Positions 9,113 to 17,392 of a DNA stretch of 64,000 nt are shown here, piece by piece; position 1 is the stretch's first letter; each line of letters opens with the position of its first letter. Location of the stretch: NCBI RefSeq assembly GCF_009649075.1, contig NZ_CP045737.1:2294001-2358000 (forward strand), given 5' to 3'. The stretch is from Aeromicrobium yanjiei. GTDB taxonomy: Bacteria; Actinomycetota; Actinomycetes; Propionibacteriales; Nocardioidaceae. A program made the translations under genes and the position numbers. The notes below the pieces were generated by a model. It worked only from the letters and a program-made list of their open reading frames with translations, did no database searches and had not been told where the DNA came from.

Positions 9113-10189
9113 ATGTCAACCGTCACGTTCGACCGCACCACCCGTGTCTATCCCGGGCAGGAGGCCCCCGCCGTCGACCAGCTCGACCTGGAGATCCAGG
9201 ACGGGGAGTTCCTCGTCCTCGTCGGCCCGTCGGGCTGCGGCAAGTCCACGTCCCTTCGCATGCTGGCCGGGCTCGAGGAGGTCGACGCCGGACGCATCCT
9301 CATCGGCGACGAGGACGTGACGCAGCTGCCCCCGAAGGCCAGGGACATCGCGATGGTGTTCCAGAACTACGCCCTCTACCCGCACATGAGCGTCGCGGAG
9401 AACATGGGCTTCGCGCTCAAGATCGCCGGCACGCCCAAGAGCGAGATCGCCACACGGGTCAAGGAGGCGGCGGTCCTGCTCGACATCGAGCAGTATCTCG
9501 GCCGCAAGCCCAAGGCCCTGTCAGGTGGCCAGCGCCAGCGCGTCGCGATGGGTCGGGCGATCGTCCGGCAGCCGCGGGTGTTCTTGATGGACGAGCCGCT
9601 GTCCAACCTCGACGCCAAGCTGCGCGTCCAGACCCGGACACAGATCGCGCAGCTGCAGCGCCGGCTCAACGCGACGACGGTCTACGTGACCCACGACCAG
9701 GTCGAGGCAATGACGATGGGCGACCGGGTCGCGGTGCTCAAGGACGGGGTCCTGCAGCAGTGCGCCGCACCGCGCGAGATGTACGACCGGCCGGCCAACC
9801 TGTTCGTCGCGGGCTTCCTCGGCTCGCCCGGGATGAACCTCATGGAGCTGCCGGTGATCGACGGCGGTGTCCAGTTCGGCGACCGGGTGGTGCGCGTCGC
9901 CCGCGACACCCTGGCCGGCGCCGGGGCATCCACCGTGATGCTCGGCGTGCGCCCGGAGAACCTCGAGGTGGGTCAGGCGGGCATCAAGCTCGAGGTCGAC
10001 GTCGTCGAGGAGCTGGGAGCCGACGCGTACGTCTACGGCCGGGCCGACGTGGGACACGACCAGCAGACCATCGTGGCCCGGGTCGACTGGCGGCACCCTC
10101 CCGCCAGGGGCGAGACGATCAACGTCGCCCCCGTGGACGACACATCCATCCACGTGTTCGACACGTCGACGGGACGCCGGATCGGCTAG
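9113..10189 (+). CDS. msiK: Multi-sugar ABC importer ATPase (MsiK/UgpC type)
   Basis: This 358-residue ATPase has Walker A GPSGCGKST (38-46), signature LSGGQRQRVAMGRA, Walker B FLMDEPLSNLDA, an H-loop His in YVTHDQ, and a C-terminal TOBE-type regulatory domain (GVRPENLEV). It should energise the two permeases encoded divergently. In actinobacteria one MsiK often serves several CUT1 importers, so it may also work with systems outside the window. The ATG at 9113 has only a distant GAAGGGA as ribosome site. Its stop overlaps the convergent DUF3046 stop (shared CTAG), leaving no room for a terminator. Confidence 0.93.
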   Translation: MSTVTFDRTTRVYPGQEAPAVDQLDLEIQDGEFLVLVGPSGCGKSTSLRMLAGLEEVDAGRILIGDEDVTQLPPKARDIAMVFQNYALYPHMSVAENMGFALKIAGTPKSEIATRVKEAAVLLDIEQYLGRKPKALSGGQRQRVAMGRAIVRQPRVFLMDEPLSNLDAKLRVQTRTQIAQLQRRLNATTVYVTHDQVEAMTMGDRVAVLKDGVLQQCAAPREMYDRPANLFVAGFLGSPGMNLMELPVIDGGVQFGDRVVRVARDTLAGAGASTVMLGVRPENLEVGQAGIKLEVDVVEELGADAYVYGRADVGHDQQTIVARVDWRHPPARGETINVAPVDDTSIHVFDTSTGRRIG

Positions 10190-10380
10190 CGCTCCGACGC
10201 GGGCAGGCCGCGGGTCGCGTGCACCGCACGCCACACCGTCTTGGGGTCCTCACCCGCGTCGAGGGCCTCGGTGACGGTGCGTCCGCCGAGGATGCTCATG
10301 ACGTGGCTCTCGGCCCAGACGCGCGCATAGCCCGCGCCGAGGTGGCGATCCATCCGCTCCCAGAACTCGCTGTGCCTCAT
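10186..10380 (-). CDS. DUF3046 family protein
   Basis: This 64-residue protein matches the actinobacterial DUF3046 family (RHSEFWERMDRHLGAGYA... SLxGRT-type core ILGGRTVTEALDAG). Its function is unknown. In many actinobacteria this gene sits immediately before recA; here it is separated from recA by the sugar locus, which indicates an insertion or rearrangement. The stop codon overlaps the msiK stop. No domain beyond the short helical core is visible. Confidence 0.85.
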   Translation of the reverse strand: MRHSEFWERMDRHLGAGYARVWAESHVMSILGGRTVTEALDAGEDPKTVWRAVHATRGLPASER

Positions 10381-10406
10381 CGGCGGTGCTCGATGGCGCG
10401 CAAGGC

Positions 10407-10709
10407 TCAGGCGGCCGAGACCGACACGTCGGACGGGCCGATCGAGGAGATGCTCGCGATCTGGTCGACCGACGCCTCCTCGAGCTCGAGCATCGCACTG
10501 ACGTCGAGAAGCACCTTGGACAGCGGGACGTCCAGGGCGGCCGCCAGGGCTGCGAGCAGCTCGGAGCTGGCTTCCTTCTGGCCCCGCTCGACCTCGGAGA
10601 TGTAGCCGAGACTGACCCGGGCCTTGCCCGAGACGTCACGCAGCGTGAGGCCCTGCGCCATGCGCCGGGCACGGAGCACCTCACCGACGAGCTGACGCAT
10701 CGCGGTCAT
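10407..10709 (-). CDS. clgR: XRE-family transcriptional activator ClgR
   Basis: This 100-residue protein has a single Cro/C1-type helix-turn-helix (about residues 13-68), with the [21 protein letters not shown]...[19 protein letters not shown] pattern characteristic of ClgR. ClgR activates clp protease, chaperone and DNA-repair genes in actinobacteria and is itself a Clp substrate. The C-terminus ends in small residues (SVSAA), consistent with a degradable Ala-Ala tail. A GGAGG ribosome site lies 6 nt before ATG 10709. The position after cinA and before DUF3046 is the usual neighbourhood. Confidence 0.88.
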   Translation of the reverse strand: MTAMRQLVGEVLRARRMAQGLTLRDVSGKARVSLGYISEVERGQKEASSELLAALAAALDVPLSKVLLDVSAMLELEEASVDQIASISSIGPSDVSVSAA

Positions 10710-10739
10710 CGGGCACCTCCGTTTGCTGTCATGACATGT

Positions 10740-11228
10740 TCAACCCCGATCGGATCGGGATTCTTCCCCCAGCCTAGCGACCAGCAACGACAACAGCGCA
10801 GCGACCGTCCCCGTGCGGATCGTTTCGCGGTCACCGTCCAGGTGCAGCAGAGCAGTCTCCACCCCGCCCGGACCGGCCACGCCCACGTGCACCGTGCCGG
10901 CCGGCATGCCCTCGCTCGGACCGGGGCCGGCCACACCGGTCGTCGCGAGGCCGTACGTCGCACCGAGGCGCTCGCGCACGCCCAGCGCCATGCTCGACGC
11001 GACTGCGGCGTCGACCGTGCCGACGCGGGAGATGAGCTCGGCGTCGACGCCGAGCAGCTGTGTCTTGAGCTCGGCGGCGTAGGCGACGACTCCCCCGCGG
11101 ACGACCGTTGAGGCACCGGGGACGCTGACGAGCGTGGCGCAGACCAGGCCACCCGTGAGGGACTCGGCCGTCGCGACGGTCGCTCCCGCGGCCCGCAGGC
11201 CCTCGACCGCCTCGGCCGCGACACTCAC
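10740..11228 (-). CDS. pncC: CinA C-terminal domain protein (NMN amidohydrolase, PncC)
   Basis: This 162-residue protein is the stand-alone CinA C-terminal domain, which deamidates nicotinamide mononucleotide to recycle pyridine nucleotides. It shows the conserved AESLTGGL motif, the SGASxVxRGGVVAY-type segment and GVAGPGP. The GTG at 11228 overlaps the pgsA stop by 4 nt (GTGA), which supports the start. The molybdopterin-like N-terminal domain of full CinA is absent, as is usual in actinobacteria. Confidence 0.92.
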   Translation of the reverse strand: MSVAAEAVEGLRAAGATVATAESLTGGLVCATLVSVPGASTVVRGGVVAYAAELKTQLLGVDAELISRVGTVDAAVASSMALGVRERLGATYGLATTGVAGPGPSEGMPAGTVHVGVAGPGGVETALLHLDGDRETIRTGTVAALLSLLVARLGEESRSDRG

Positions 11229-11833
11229 GCCTCTGCCGCGGCCTTCGCGGACCGGCGCAGCTCGATCGCGTCGCGGACGTACTGGACGCCGGTCGACAAC
11301 GTGATCGCGACGGCGCCCGCCATCAGGAGGTGGGTGATCCAGCGCAGGATGTCGCAGGGGACGTTGTCCCACAGCTCGAAGGGCAGGATGTAGCCGCCGA
11401 GGGCGAGCACCTGCAGCATGGTCTTGACCTTGCCGCCCTGGCTCGCCGGCATGACGCCGTACTTCTTCACCACGAACCGCATCGCGGTGATGCCCCACTC
11501 GCGCAGCAGCACGACGATCGTCACGGCCCAGAAGAGCCAGCTGTCGTAGATGATCGCCAGGCCGATGAACGCCATCCCGGTGAGCGCCTTGTCGGCGATG
11601 GGATCGGCGAGCTTGCCGAAGTCGGTGACCAGGTTGTAGCGGCGGGCCAGGTCACCGTCGATGCGATCGGTGATCATCAACAGGGCGAACAGGACCCAGG
11701 CGGCGACGCGCAGGCCGATCGACTGGCCGTCCTCGGCGAGGAGGAGCCAGCCGAAGAACGGGACGCCCGCGATGCGCACGACCGTGAGGACGTTCGCGAT
11801 GTTCAGGTTGCTCGGCGGCGTGGCCGTGTTCAT
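11225..11833 (-). CDS. pgsA: CDP-diacylglycerol-glycerol-3-phosphate 3-phosphatidyltransferase
   Basis: PgsA makes phosphatidylglycerol phosphate, the first committed step to phosphatidylglycerol and cardiolipin. The 202-residue membrane protein carries the full CDP-alcohol phosphotransferase signature D-x2-DG-x2-AR-x8-G-x3-D-x3-D (in DRIDGDLARRYNLVTDFGKL plus ADPIAD, about residues 60-85) and several hydrophobic helices. It overlaps cinA by 4 nt. Another actinobacterial CDP-alcohol transferase is possible, but size and neighbourhood fit PgsA. Confidence 0.9.
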   Translation of the reverse strand: MNTATPPSNLNIANVLTVVRIAGVPFFGWLLLAEDGQSIGLRVAAWVLFALLMITDRIDGDLARRYNLVTDFGKLADPIADKALTGMAFIGLAIIYDSWLFWAVTIVVLLREWGITAMRFVVKKYGVMPASQGGKVKTMLQVLALGGYILPFELWDNVPCDILRWITHLLMAGAVAITLSTGVQYVRDAIELRRSAKAAAEA

Positions 11834-11863
11834 GAGTCCCTCTCGGTGGGGTGAAACGACTCC

Positions 11864-12301
11864 TCAGTATGCGGCAGCGGGTCGGCGCTGCGCCAACTGA
11901 ACCTCCGCCTCGCCGGGCGAGACATTCGTCGCAAGACCCAGGGGCGCGGTGTAGAACCGCTGGCCGTCGGTGCTGACGACCTTGATCCGCGGGTCGTGGA
12001 TGAGCCCCTCGCGACGCTCGACCCGGATCTCGCCGAGCTCGCTCCACAGCAGGCCGACCCAGCCCTGCTCCGCGCGCAGCCGGATGCCGTGGTCGTCCGC
12101 GACGAACAACGGTGTGCTCCAGTCGCCGATCCCCCGCAGGTGGCCGAGGCCCACGGCCGCCAGCACGACGGCCGGGACCACCAGGACGTACTGCTCACGG
12201 TCGTACGCGAACCAGCCGAAACCCGCGGCCAGCGCGAGGCAGACGAGACCGAGCAGCGTGAACAGCCCGGTCCGCCGGCGCACCTCGAATGCGTCCTCCA
12301 T
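11864..12301 (-). CDS. Two-helix membrane protein with PH-like domain
   Basis: This 145-residue protein is of unknown function. Two adjacent hydrophobic helices (about residues 13-29 and 36-53) are followed by a mostly beta C-terminal part (LFVADDHGIRLRAEQGWVGL... WSELGEIRVERREG) that resembles the bacterial PH domains of membrane-anchored proteins. The tail ends in a low-complexity QRRPAAAY. It follows ftsK by 2 nt, so it is in the same transcript and probably acts at the envelope. No enzyme motif is seen. Confidence 0.75.
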   Translation of the reverse strand: MEDAFEVRRRTGLFTLLGLVCLALAAGFGWFAYDREQYVLVVPAVVLAAVGLGHLRGIGDWSTPLFVADDHGIRLRAEQGWVGLLWSELGEIRVERREGLIHDPRIKVVSTDGQRFYTAPLGLATNVSPGEAEVQLAQRRPAAAY

Positions 12302-12303
12302 GC

Positions 12304-14778
12304 TCAGCCCGCCTGGATCGTGGCGAGGACCTGGTCGAGCTCGTCGGGCTTGACCAGGACGTCACGCGCCTTGGAGCCCTCGCTGGGCCCGACGATCCCG
12401 CGGCTCTCGAGGATGTCCATGAGGCGGCCGGCCTTGGCGAAGCCCACACGCAGCTTGCGCTGCAGCATCGACGTCGAGCCGAACTGCGTCGTCACGCACA
12501 GCTCGATCGCCTGCAGGACGAGGTCGAGGTCGTCGCCGATGTCGTCGTCGAGCTCGCGCTTGGCAGCCGCGACGGCCGTGACGTCCTCACGGTAGACCGG
12601 CTGCAGCTGCGTCTTGCAGTGCTCGACGATCGTGTGGATCTCGGCCTCGGTGATCCACGCACCCTGCATGCGCATCGCCTTGTTCTGCCCCATGGGCAGG
12701 AACAGGCCATCGCCCTGGCCGACGAGCTTCTCGGCGCCCGGCTGGTCCAGGATGACGCGGCTGTCGGCGAGCGACGAGGTCGCGAACGCCAGACGGCTCG
12801 GCACGTTGGCCTTGATCAGACCCGTCACGACGTCGACCGAGGGCCGCTGGGTCGCGAGGATCAGGTGGATGCCGGCGGCTCGCGCGAGCTGAGTGATGCG
12901 GACGATCGAGTCCTCCACGTCACGCGGCGCGACCATCATCAGGTCGGCGAGCTCGTCCACCACGACCAGGAGGTACGGATAGGGGGCCAGCACGCGCTCG
13001 CTGCCGGCGGGCAGCTTGACCTTGCCCGCCTTGACGGCCTTGTTGAAGTCGTCGATGTGGCGGTAGCCGAAGTTGGCCAGGTCGTCGTAGCGCATGTCCA
13101 TCTCGCGCACGACCCACTGCAGCGCCTCGGCGGCCTTCTTGGGGTTCGTGATGATCGGCGTGATGAGGTGCGGAACGCCCTCGTACGCGGTGAGCTCGAC
13201 CCGCTTGGGGTCGACCATGATCATCCGGACCTCCTCGGGCGTCGAGCGCATCAGGATCGAGGAGATCATCGAGTTGACGAACGAGGACTTGCCCGAGCCG
13301 GTCGCGCCGGCGACCAGCAGGTGGGGCATCTTCGCCAGGTTGGCCACGACGTAGCCGCCCTCGACGTCCTTGCCGAGGCCGATCACCATCGGGTGGTGGT
13401 CGCTGCGCGCCTTGGCCGAGCGCAGCACGTCGCCGAGCGACACCATCTCCTTGTCGACGTTGGGGATCTCCACGCCGATCGCGGACTTGCCCGGGATCGG
13501 GCTGAGGATGCGCACCTCGTTGGACGCCACGGCGTACGAGATGTTCTTGGACAGGGCCGTGACCTTCTCGACCTTGACCGCCGGGCCCAGCTCGACCTCG
13601 TAGCGGGTCACGGTCGGGCCACGGGTGTAGCCGGTGACCCGGGCGTCGATCTGGAACTGCTCGAGCACCTCGGTGAGACGCTCGACGACCTCGTCGGACG
13701 CCTTGGAGCGCGCCTTGTGCGGCGAGCCCTCCCGCAGCATCGCGCTGTCGGGCAACGAGTAGACGACGTCGCCCGAGAGGGCGAGCTGCTCCGCGCGGGC
13801 CGGGATCGGCTCCATGGGCGGCAGCTCGGCCTCGACGTCGTCCTCCGGCTCCGGCTCGGGCTCGGGCTCGAACACGCGGACCGGGACCTGGCGATCCTCG
13901 TCGGGACCGTCGACCAGGGGGTTCTCGAACGGCTCGTCGTCGGTCACGAGGGTCGTCTTGGGGTGGCGCCGCTTCTTGGGCTCGGGCTCGGCCGCCTCAG
14001 CCTCGGGATCGGCCTTGCGGCCGAGCGCGGTGTCGCGCAGCTCGCGGACGCGGTCGGGGACCGCGTAGACGGGCGTGTTGGTGACGACCAGGACGCCGAA
14101 GGCCACGACGAGGACGAGGATCGGGGAGACCACGTACGCACTGTTGAGCAGGTCCATCGGGATCGCGGAGAACAGGAAGCCGATCGCTCCACCGGCCTCG
14201 CGCATCGCGTCCGGATCGGGATCGCTCGGGCGCGGCACGTCGTGCGCGATGTGGACGAGACCGAGGACGCCGCCGCAGATCGCGGCCCAGCCGATGACCT
14301 GGCGACCCGCGGGTCCGTTCTGGTCGGGGTGGCGCAGCGTGCGCCAGGCGATGACGACCAGGACGATCGGGACGGCCCAGGCCAGCAGGCCGACCGCACC
14401 GGCCGTCACGTCGCGGACCGCGTTGCCGACCCCGCCGGGCATGTCGGACCACACGGACCCGGCCACGATGATGCCGAGCGCGAGGATGCCGAAGCCGACC
14501 CCGTCACGGCGCTGCTCGGGGTCGAGGTCGCGAGCACTGTGCCCGATGCTGCGGGCCACCGCGCCCACGACACCGGCGAGACCGAGCCACAGGGCGGTCG
14601 AGGCGCGCAGGACCGCGCCGAGCACAACAGCAAGGGGGCCAGGACCGGTTCTGCGTGCCGCGGGCTTGCGAGCTGCAGGCTTGCGGGCCTGTGGCTTGCG
14701 CTTGTTCGCGGCCGGCTTCTTGCGGGCCTGGCTGCCGGACGGCCGCTTGCGCGGCGGGGAAGTCGTTCGGGTCGCCAT
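12304..14778 (-). CDS. ftsK: DNA translocase FtsK/SpoIIIE
   Basis: This 824-residue septal DNA pump moves and helps resolve chromosome termini during division. A Lys/Arg/Ala-rich N-terminus precedes about four transmembrane helices (residues 45-200), then an acidic Pro/Glu-rich linker. The motor has Walker A GATGSGKSS and Walker B LLVVVDELADLMM, and the C-terminal gamma winged helix (LRVGFAKAGRLMDILESRGI) reads KOPS-like sites. A TACCCT box sits 6 nt before ATG 14778, a leaderless arrangement that favours this start over one at 14895. The family, size and domains are all normal. Confidence 0.96.
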   Translation of the reverse strand: MATRTTSPPRKRPSGSQARKKPAANKRKPQARKPAARKPAARRTGPGPLAVVLGAVLRASTALWLGLAGVVGAVARSIGHSARDLDPEQRRDGVGFGILALGIIVAGSVWSDMPGGVGNAVRDVTAGAVGLLAWAVPIVLVVIAWRTLRHPDQNGPAGRQVIGWAAICGGVLGLVHIAHDVPRPSDPDPDAMREAGGAIGFLFSAIPMDLLNSAYVVSPILVLVVAFGVLVVTNTPVYAVPDRVRELRDTALGRKADPEAEAAEPEPKKRRHPKTTLVTDDEPFENPLVDGPDEDRQVPVRVFEPEPEPEPEDDVEAELPPMEPIPARAEQLALSGDVVYSLPDSAMLREGSPHKARSKASDEVVERLTEVLEQFQIDARVTGYTRGPTVTRYEVELGPAVKVEKVTALSKNISYAVASNEVRILSPIPGKSAIGVEIPNVDKEMVSLGDVLRSAKARSDHHPMVIGLGKDVEGGYVVANLAKMPHLLVAGATGSGKSSFVNSMISSILMRSTPEEVRMIMVDPKRVELTAYEGVPHLITPIITNPKKAAEALQWVVREMDMRYDDLANFGYRHIDDFNKAVKAGKVKLPAGSERVLAPYPYLLVVVDELADLMMVAPRDVEDSIVRITQLARAAGIHLILATQRPSVDVVTGLIKANVPSRLAFATSSLADSRVILDQPGAEKLVGQGDGLFLPMGQNKAMRMQGAWITEAEIHTIVEHCKTQLQPVYREDVTAVAAAKRELDDDIGDDLDLVLQAIELCVTTQFGSTSMLQRKLRVGFAKAGRLMDILESRGIVGPSEGSKARDVLVKPDELDQVLATIQAG

Positions 14779-14784
14779 GGTCAA

Positions 14785-14790
14785 AGGGTA
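14785..14790 (-). promoter_or_regulatory. -10 box of leaderless ftsK
   Basis: On the minus strand TACCCT ends 6 nt before the ftsK ATG at 14778, with no ribosome-binding site between them. The spacing matches other leaderless starts in this window. Confidence 0.55.
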
Positions 14791-14839
14791 AAGCACGACT
14801 CGAAGGTTGGGCGGGAATGAGGGTGTGGCGGCCCCGGCG

Positions 14840-14875
14840 CGGTGGATTCGCCACCGTCCGGGCCCGACATCGGGC
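14840..14875 (-). terminator. Possible sirB terminator (two small hairpins)
   Basis: Directly after the sirB stop the minus strand has GCCCG-ATGT-CGGGC (14862-14875 region) and CGGTGG-CGAAT-CCACCG (14840-14856). There is no T tract, so the terminator call is tentative. Confidence 0.35.
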
Positions 14876-15604
14876 TCAGACGGTGGAGGATGCACCGCCC
14901 CAGCGGGGGACGGCGTCGAGGCCCGCGGCTGCCGGGACGCGGGCGCGTGCGAGCACCAGTGACACGAGCCGCGGATCGGGCGGCCCGCCGTCGAGGAACG
15001 GCTGCGTCACCACGTCTGCGCCGGCCTCCCCCATCGCCTCGTGGGCGGCGCCGTGCGAGAGCAGATAGCTCGAGACCACGACCCGCCGGCCGTACGCCCG
15101 TGCGACGTCGACCGCATCGGCCAGGGGCGTGTCGGGGCCACCGAGGGTGCCGACGTGGACCCGGCCGCCCCAGACCGCGCTGAGCAGCCTCGCGGCCTTG
15201 CCGACGTCGGAGACCGCCCGTTCGTCGCTCGCGGTCGCCGCGGCGAGGACGATCGTGTCGTCCGAGCGGGCACCGGCCTCGAACAGCCGGCGGACGCCGA
15301 CCTCGGCCAGCACCCAGTCCGGCCCCAACGGCGCCGTGACGCTGACTGCCGGGTCGAGGTGCGATGCCTGCACGATGTCGACGCTGACCGGACGGTCGTA
15401 CGCCAGCAGGAGCGGGACGACCGCTCGCGGGCCGGAGGTCTCGCGCACGACCTCCGCGACGAGCGGGACCTGCTCGTCGATGAAGGCATCGACGACGTCG
15501 AGGTCCTGCGCCTCGCGGCGGACCGCGTTGACGAGACCCGCGAACGCCGCCCTCCCCCGTGGGGCCGTGGACCCGTGGGCGCACAGGATCAGCGTGCGGT
15601 TCAT
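14876..15604 (-). CDS. sirB: Sirohydrochlorin/cobalt chelatase family protein (SirB/CbiX)
   Basis: This 242-residue protein has the class II chelatase fold. The N-terminal LILCAHGS carries the metal-ligand His, and a second half with VVSSYLLSHGAAHE provides the other His. It inserts ferrous iron into sirohydrochlorin to make siroheme, the cofactor of assimilatory nitrite and sulfite reductases; cobalt insertion is an alternative. Siroheme is preferred because moeA and mobA lie next door and a GlnR-like nitrogen site lies upstream. The GGGAGG ribosome site is inside a short hairpin. ATG 15604 is the only start giving the family N-terminus. Confidence 0.85.
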   Translation of the reverse strand: MNRTLILCAHGSTAPRGRAAFAGLVNAVRREAQDLDVVDAFIDEQVPLVAEVVRETSGPRAVVPLLLAYDRPVSVDIVQASHLDPAVSVTAPLGPDWVLAEVGVRRLFEAGARSDDTIVLAAATASDERAVSDVGKAARLLSAVWGGRVHVGTLGGPDTPLADAVDVARAYGRRVVVSSYLLSHGAAHEAMGEAGADVVTQPFLDGGPPDPRLVSLVLARARVPAAAGLDAVPRWGGASSTV

Positions 15605-15607
15605 CCG

Positions 15608-15934
15608 GACCTCCCAGGTCTGCCAACCGCGGAGCCCGAGATGTCCGCGGTGGGTCGAGACGGGTGGCGAGCTGCCGTCGGAGTGCACCGGGCGGCTCCG
15701 CCGGCAGCTCGCACCTCCCTGACGTAGCCGGTCCCCGGTCGCCTCGTGACCGATGCGTGAACGGTCGAGGGCGCCGCGGGCCCGACGTGCCGACGAGGAT
15801 CCGACGACGTCGAGGTGCCACGGTCGAGCATGTGCCACCCCTTCGGATCGACGGATCAGGGTCTCCCCGTCAGCACCTTCAGGTTCCGTGACCGCTGTTT
15901 CGCGCCGGTTAACGCAGGCGCGGGGTTTGGTTAC
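15608..15934 (-). promoter_or_regulatory. GlnR-like site and structured leader of sirB
   Basis: No protein-coding gene is evident between sirB and moeA. On the minus strand GTAAC, TTAAC and GAAAC fall on an 11-bp grid (15934 to 15897), including GTTAAC-N6-GAAAC, which matches half of the GlnR consensus gTnAC-n6-GaAAC. About 290 nt of leader follows. It can form GAGCTGCCG/CGGCAGCTC and CCACCGCGGA/TCCGCGGTTGG stems and a GACCT-GGG-AGGTC hairpin (15608-15620) containing the sirB ribosome site. The motif matches are seen; nitrogen control and RNA regulation are inferred. Confidence 0.45.
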
Positions 15935-15947
15935 AACTGGCGGTCCG

Positions 15948-17135
15948 TCAGGTCGTCGCGCGCCAGAGCGGCTCGAGCACCTCGAGCGACTGGCCGGTGC
16001 GCGCGCCCTCACGGGGGGCCACCAGCAGGCCGTCGGACGCCGAGAGGCCGCGCAGCATCGACGACGAGCTCCACCCGGTCGGCACCGCAGCGCCGTCGAC
16101 GCGGGCGAACGGCAGGACGCGCGTGGCGCGCGGGAACGGGTCGAGGTCCACCCCCAGGACCTCCGAGGGCGGCGCGGCCGCCCGGCGTCCGGTCATCTCC
16201 TGGAGGGCGGGATGCACGACCGCGAGGAATCCCACGACCGCGGCCAGGGGGTTGCCGGGCAGGCACGCGACGAGTCGGCCGTCGGGCAGCACCGCGAGCA
16301 GCGTCGGCCCGCCGGGGCGTACCGCGACCGTGTCCACCGCGAGGGTCGCGCCCACGATCCCGAGCGCCTCGCGCAGGTGGTCGGCCTCCCCCACCGCCGT
16401 GCCACCGGTGGTGACCACGACGTCCGCGGCTGACGAGCGCAGCAGGCGCACGAGCTCGGGCAGGTCGTCGCCCACCAGCGTGACCTGGCCGGGGGCCGCT
16501 CCCGCGCCGCGCGTCATGCCGGTGAGCAGCGGGCTGATCGAGTCGCGGATCGTGCCGGGAGCGGGGACCCCGCGCCGGACGACCTCGTCCCCCGTGACGA
16601 GCAGGTCGACGACCGGTGGGCGCGAGACCTGCACCGCGTCGTGGCCGGACGCCGCGCTGACCGCGAGGCACACGGGGTCCAGCGGGGTGCCTGCCGGCAG
16701 CACGATGTCGCCCACGCGCAGCTCCTCGCCCCTGGGCCGGACGTCACCGAGCGAGGGCTGCTCCCCGTGCGGCCCCGTCCAGTGCAGCAGGCCGTCGCGG
16801 ACCGTCCCGTGCTCTCGGCGCACGAGCGCGGTCGTCCCCTCGGGCACGACGGCGCCCGTGCCGATGCCACGGGCCTCCCCCGGGCGCATCGGCCCGCTCG
16901 GCGGACGGCCGTTGACGATCCGGTCGAGCACGGTCCACGGACCGTCCCCTGCCGCCGCCCAGCCGTCCATCGCGGTGACGTCGGCCGACGGCAGGTCGAC
17001 CAGCGACCGCAGGTCGTCGGCCAGCACCCGTCCGCCGGCACCGGCGAGGTCGACGAGCTCGCTCGCGACCGGCTTGGCCAGCCCGCGGGCAGCGGCTCGC
17101 ACGTCGTGCCAGTCGCCGCGGACGAGCGCGGTCAC
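15948..17135 (-). CDS. moeA: Molybdopterin molybdenumtransferase MoeA
   Basis: MoeA inserts molybdate into adenylated molybdopterin. The 395-residue product has the N-terminal MoeA signature (TAMDGWA), a MoaB-like domain with VTGDEVV and VTTGGTAVGE, and PGNPLAAVVGF, followed by the C-terminal beta domain. GTG 17135 overlaps the DUF6457 stop by 4 nt, which supports the start over 17366. With mobA it supplies Mo cofactor, probably for a nitrate reductase or other molybdoenzyme encoded outside the window. Confidence 0.93.
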   Translation of the reverse strand: MTALVRGDWHDVRAAARGLAKPVASELVDLAGAGGRVLADDLRSLVDLPSADVTAMDGWAAAGDGPWTVLDRIVNGRPPSGPMRPGEARGIGTGAVVPEGTTALVRREHGTVRDGLLHWTGPHGEQPSLGDVRPRGEELRVGDIVLPAGTPLDPVCLAVSAASGHDAVQVSRPPVVDLLVTGDEVVRRGVPAPGTIRDSISPLLTGMTRGAGAAPGQVTLVGDDLPELVRLLRSSAADVVVTTGGTAVGEADHLREALGIVGATLAVDTVAVRPGGPTLLAVLPDGRLVACLPGNPLAAVVGFLAVVHPALQEMTGRRAAAPPSEVLGVDLDPFPRATRVLPFARVDGAAVPTGWSSSSMLRGLSASDGLLVAPREGARTGQSLEVLEPLWRATT

Positions 17136-17392
17136 GGCCCCTCGTCCTCGTCCCACCCGGCGATCGCTGCACGGACCCGCTCGAGCACCTCGGCGACCCG
17201 CGCGGGCTCGCCTCCGGCCTGACCGACGGCCACGCCCACCAAGTACGTCGTGAGGGGCGCGGCGGGGCGCATCACGCCGTGTGCGGCGTCCGCCGCGAGG
17301 TCGAGCACCTCGTCGACGCCCAGCACCTGCTCGATGCCGAGATCGCGGGCGAGCCCCTCCGCCCATCGCGGCAGCGGTCGTTCATCCATCAC
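17132..17392 (-). CDS. DUF6457 family protein in Mo-cofactor operon
   Basis: This 86-residue, mostly helical soluble protein carries no known catalytic motif. It matches the actinobacterial DUF6457 pattern (WAEGLARDLGI...VLDLAADAAHGVMRPAAPLTTYLVG). It overlaps mobA by 11 nt and moeA by 4 nt, so it is firmly in a Mo-cofactor operon. That context suggests an accessory role in molybdopterin handling, but no activity is established. Confidence 0.8.
   Translation of the reverse strand: MMDERPLPRWAEGLARDLGIEQVLGVDEVLDLAADAAHGVMRPAAPLTTYLVGVAVGQAGGEPARVAEVLERVRAAIAGWDEDEGP

Noticed and set aside
12289..14820. Long open frame on the plus strand over ftsK (843 codons)
   Set aside because: It is antisense to a clear FtsK gene, has a composition typical of GC-rich shadow frames (Arg/Asp/Gly/His-rich) and no recognisable domain.
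15605..15720. Cobalamin riboswitch before the sirB/cbiX-like gene
   Set aside because: A GCCCGGTGCACTCCGACGG stretch slightly resembles the core, but the B12 box and the AACAGGGAA element are not present.
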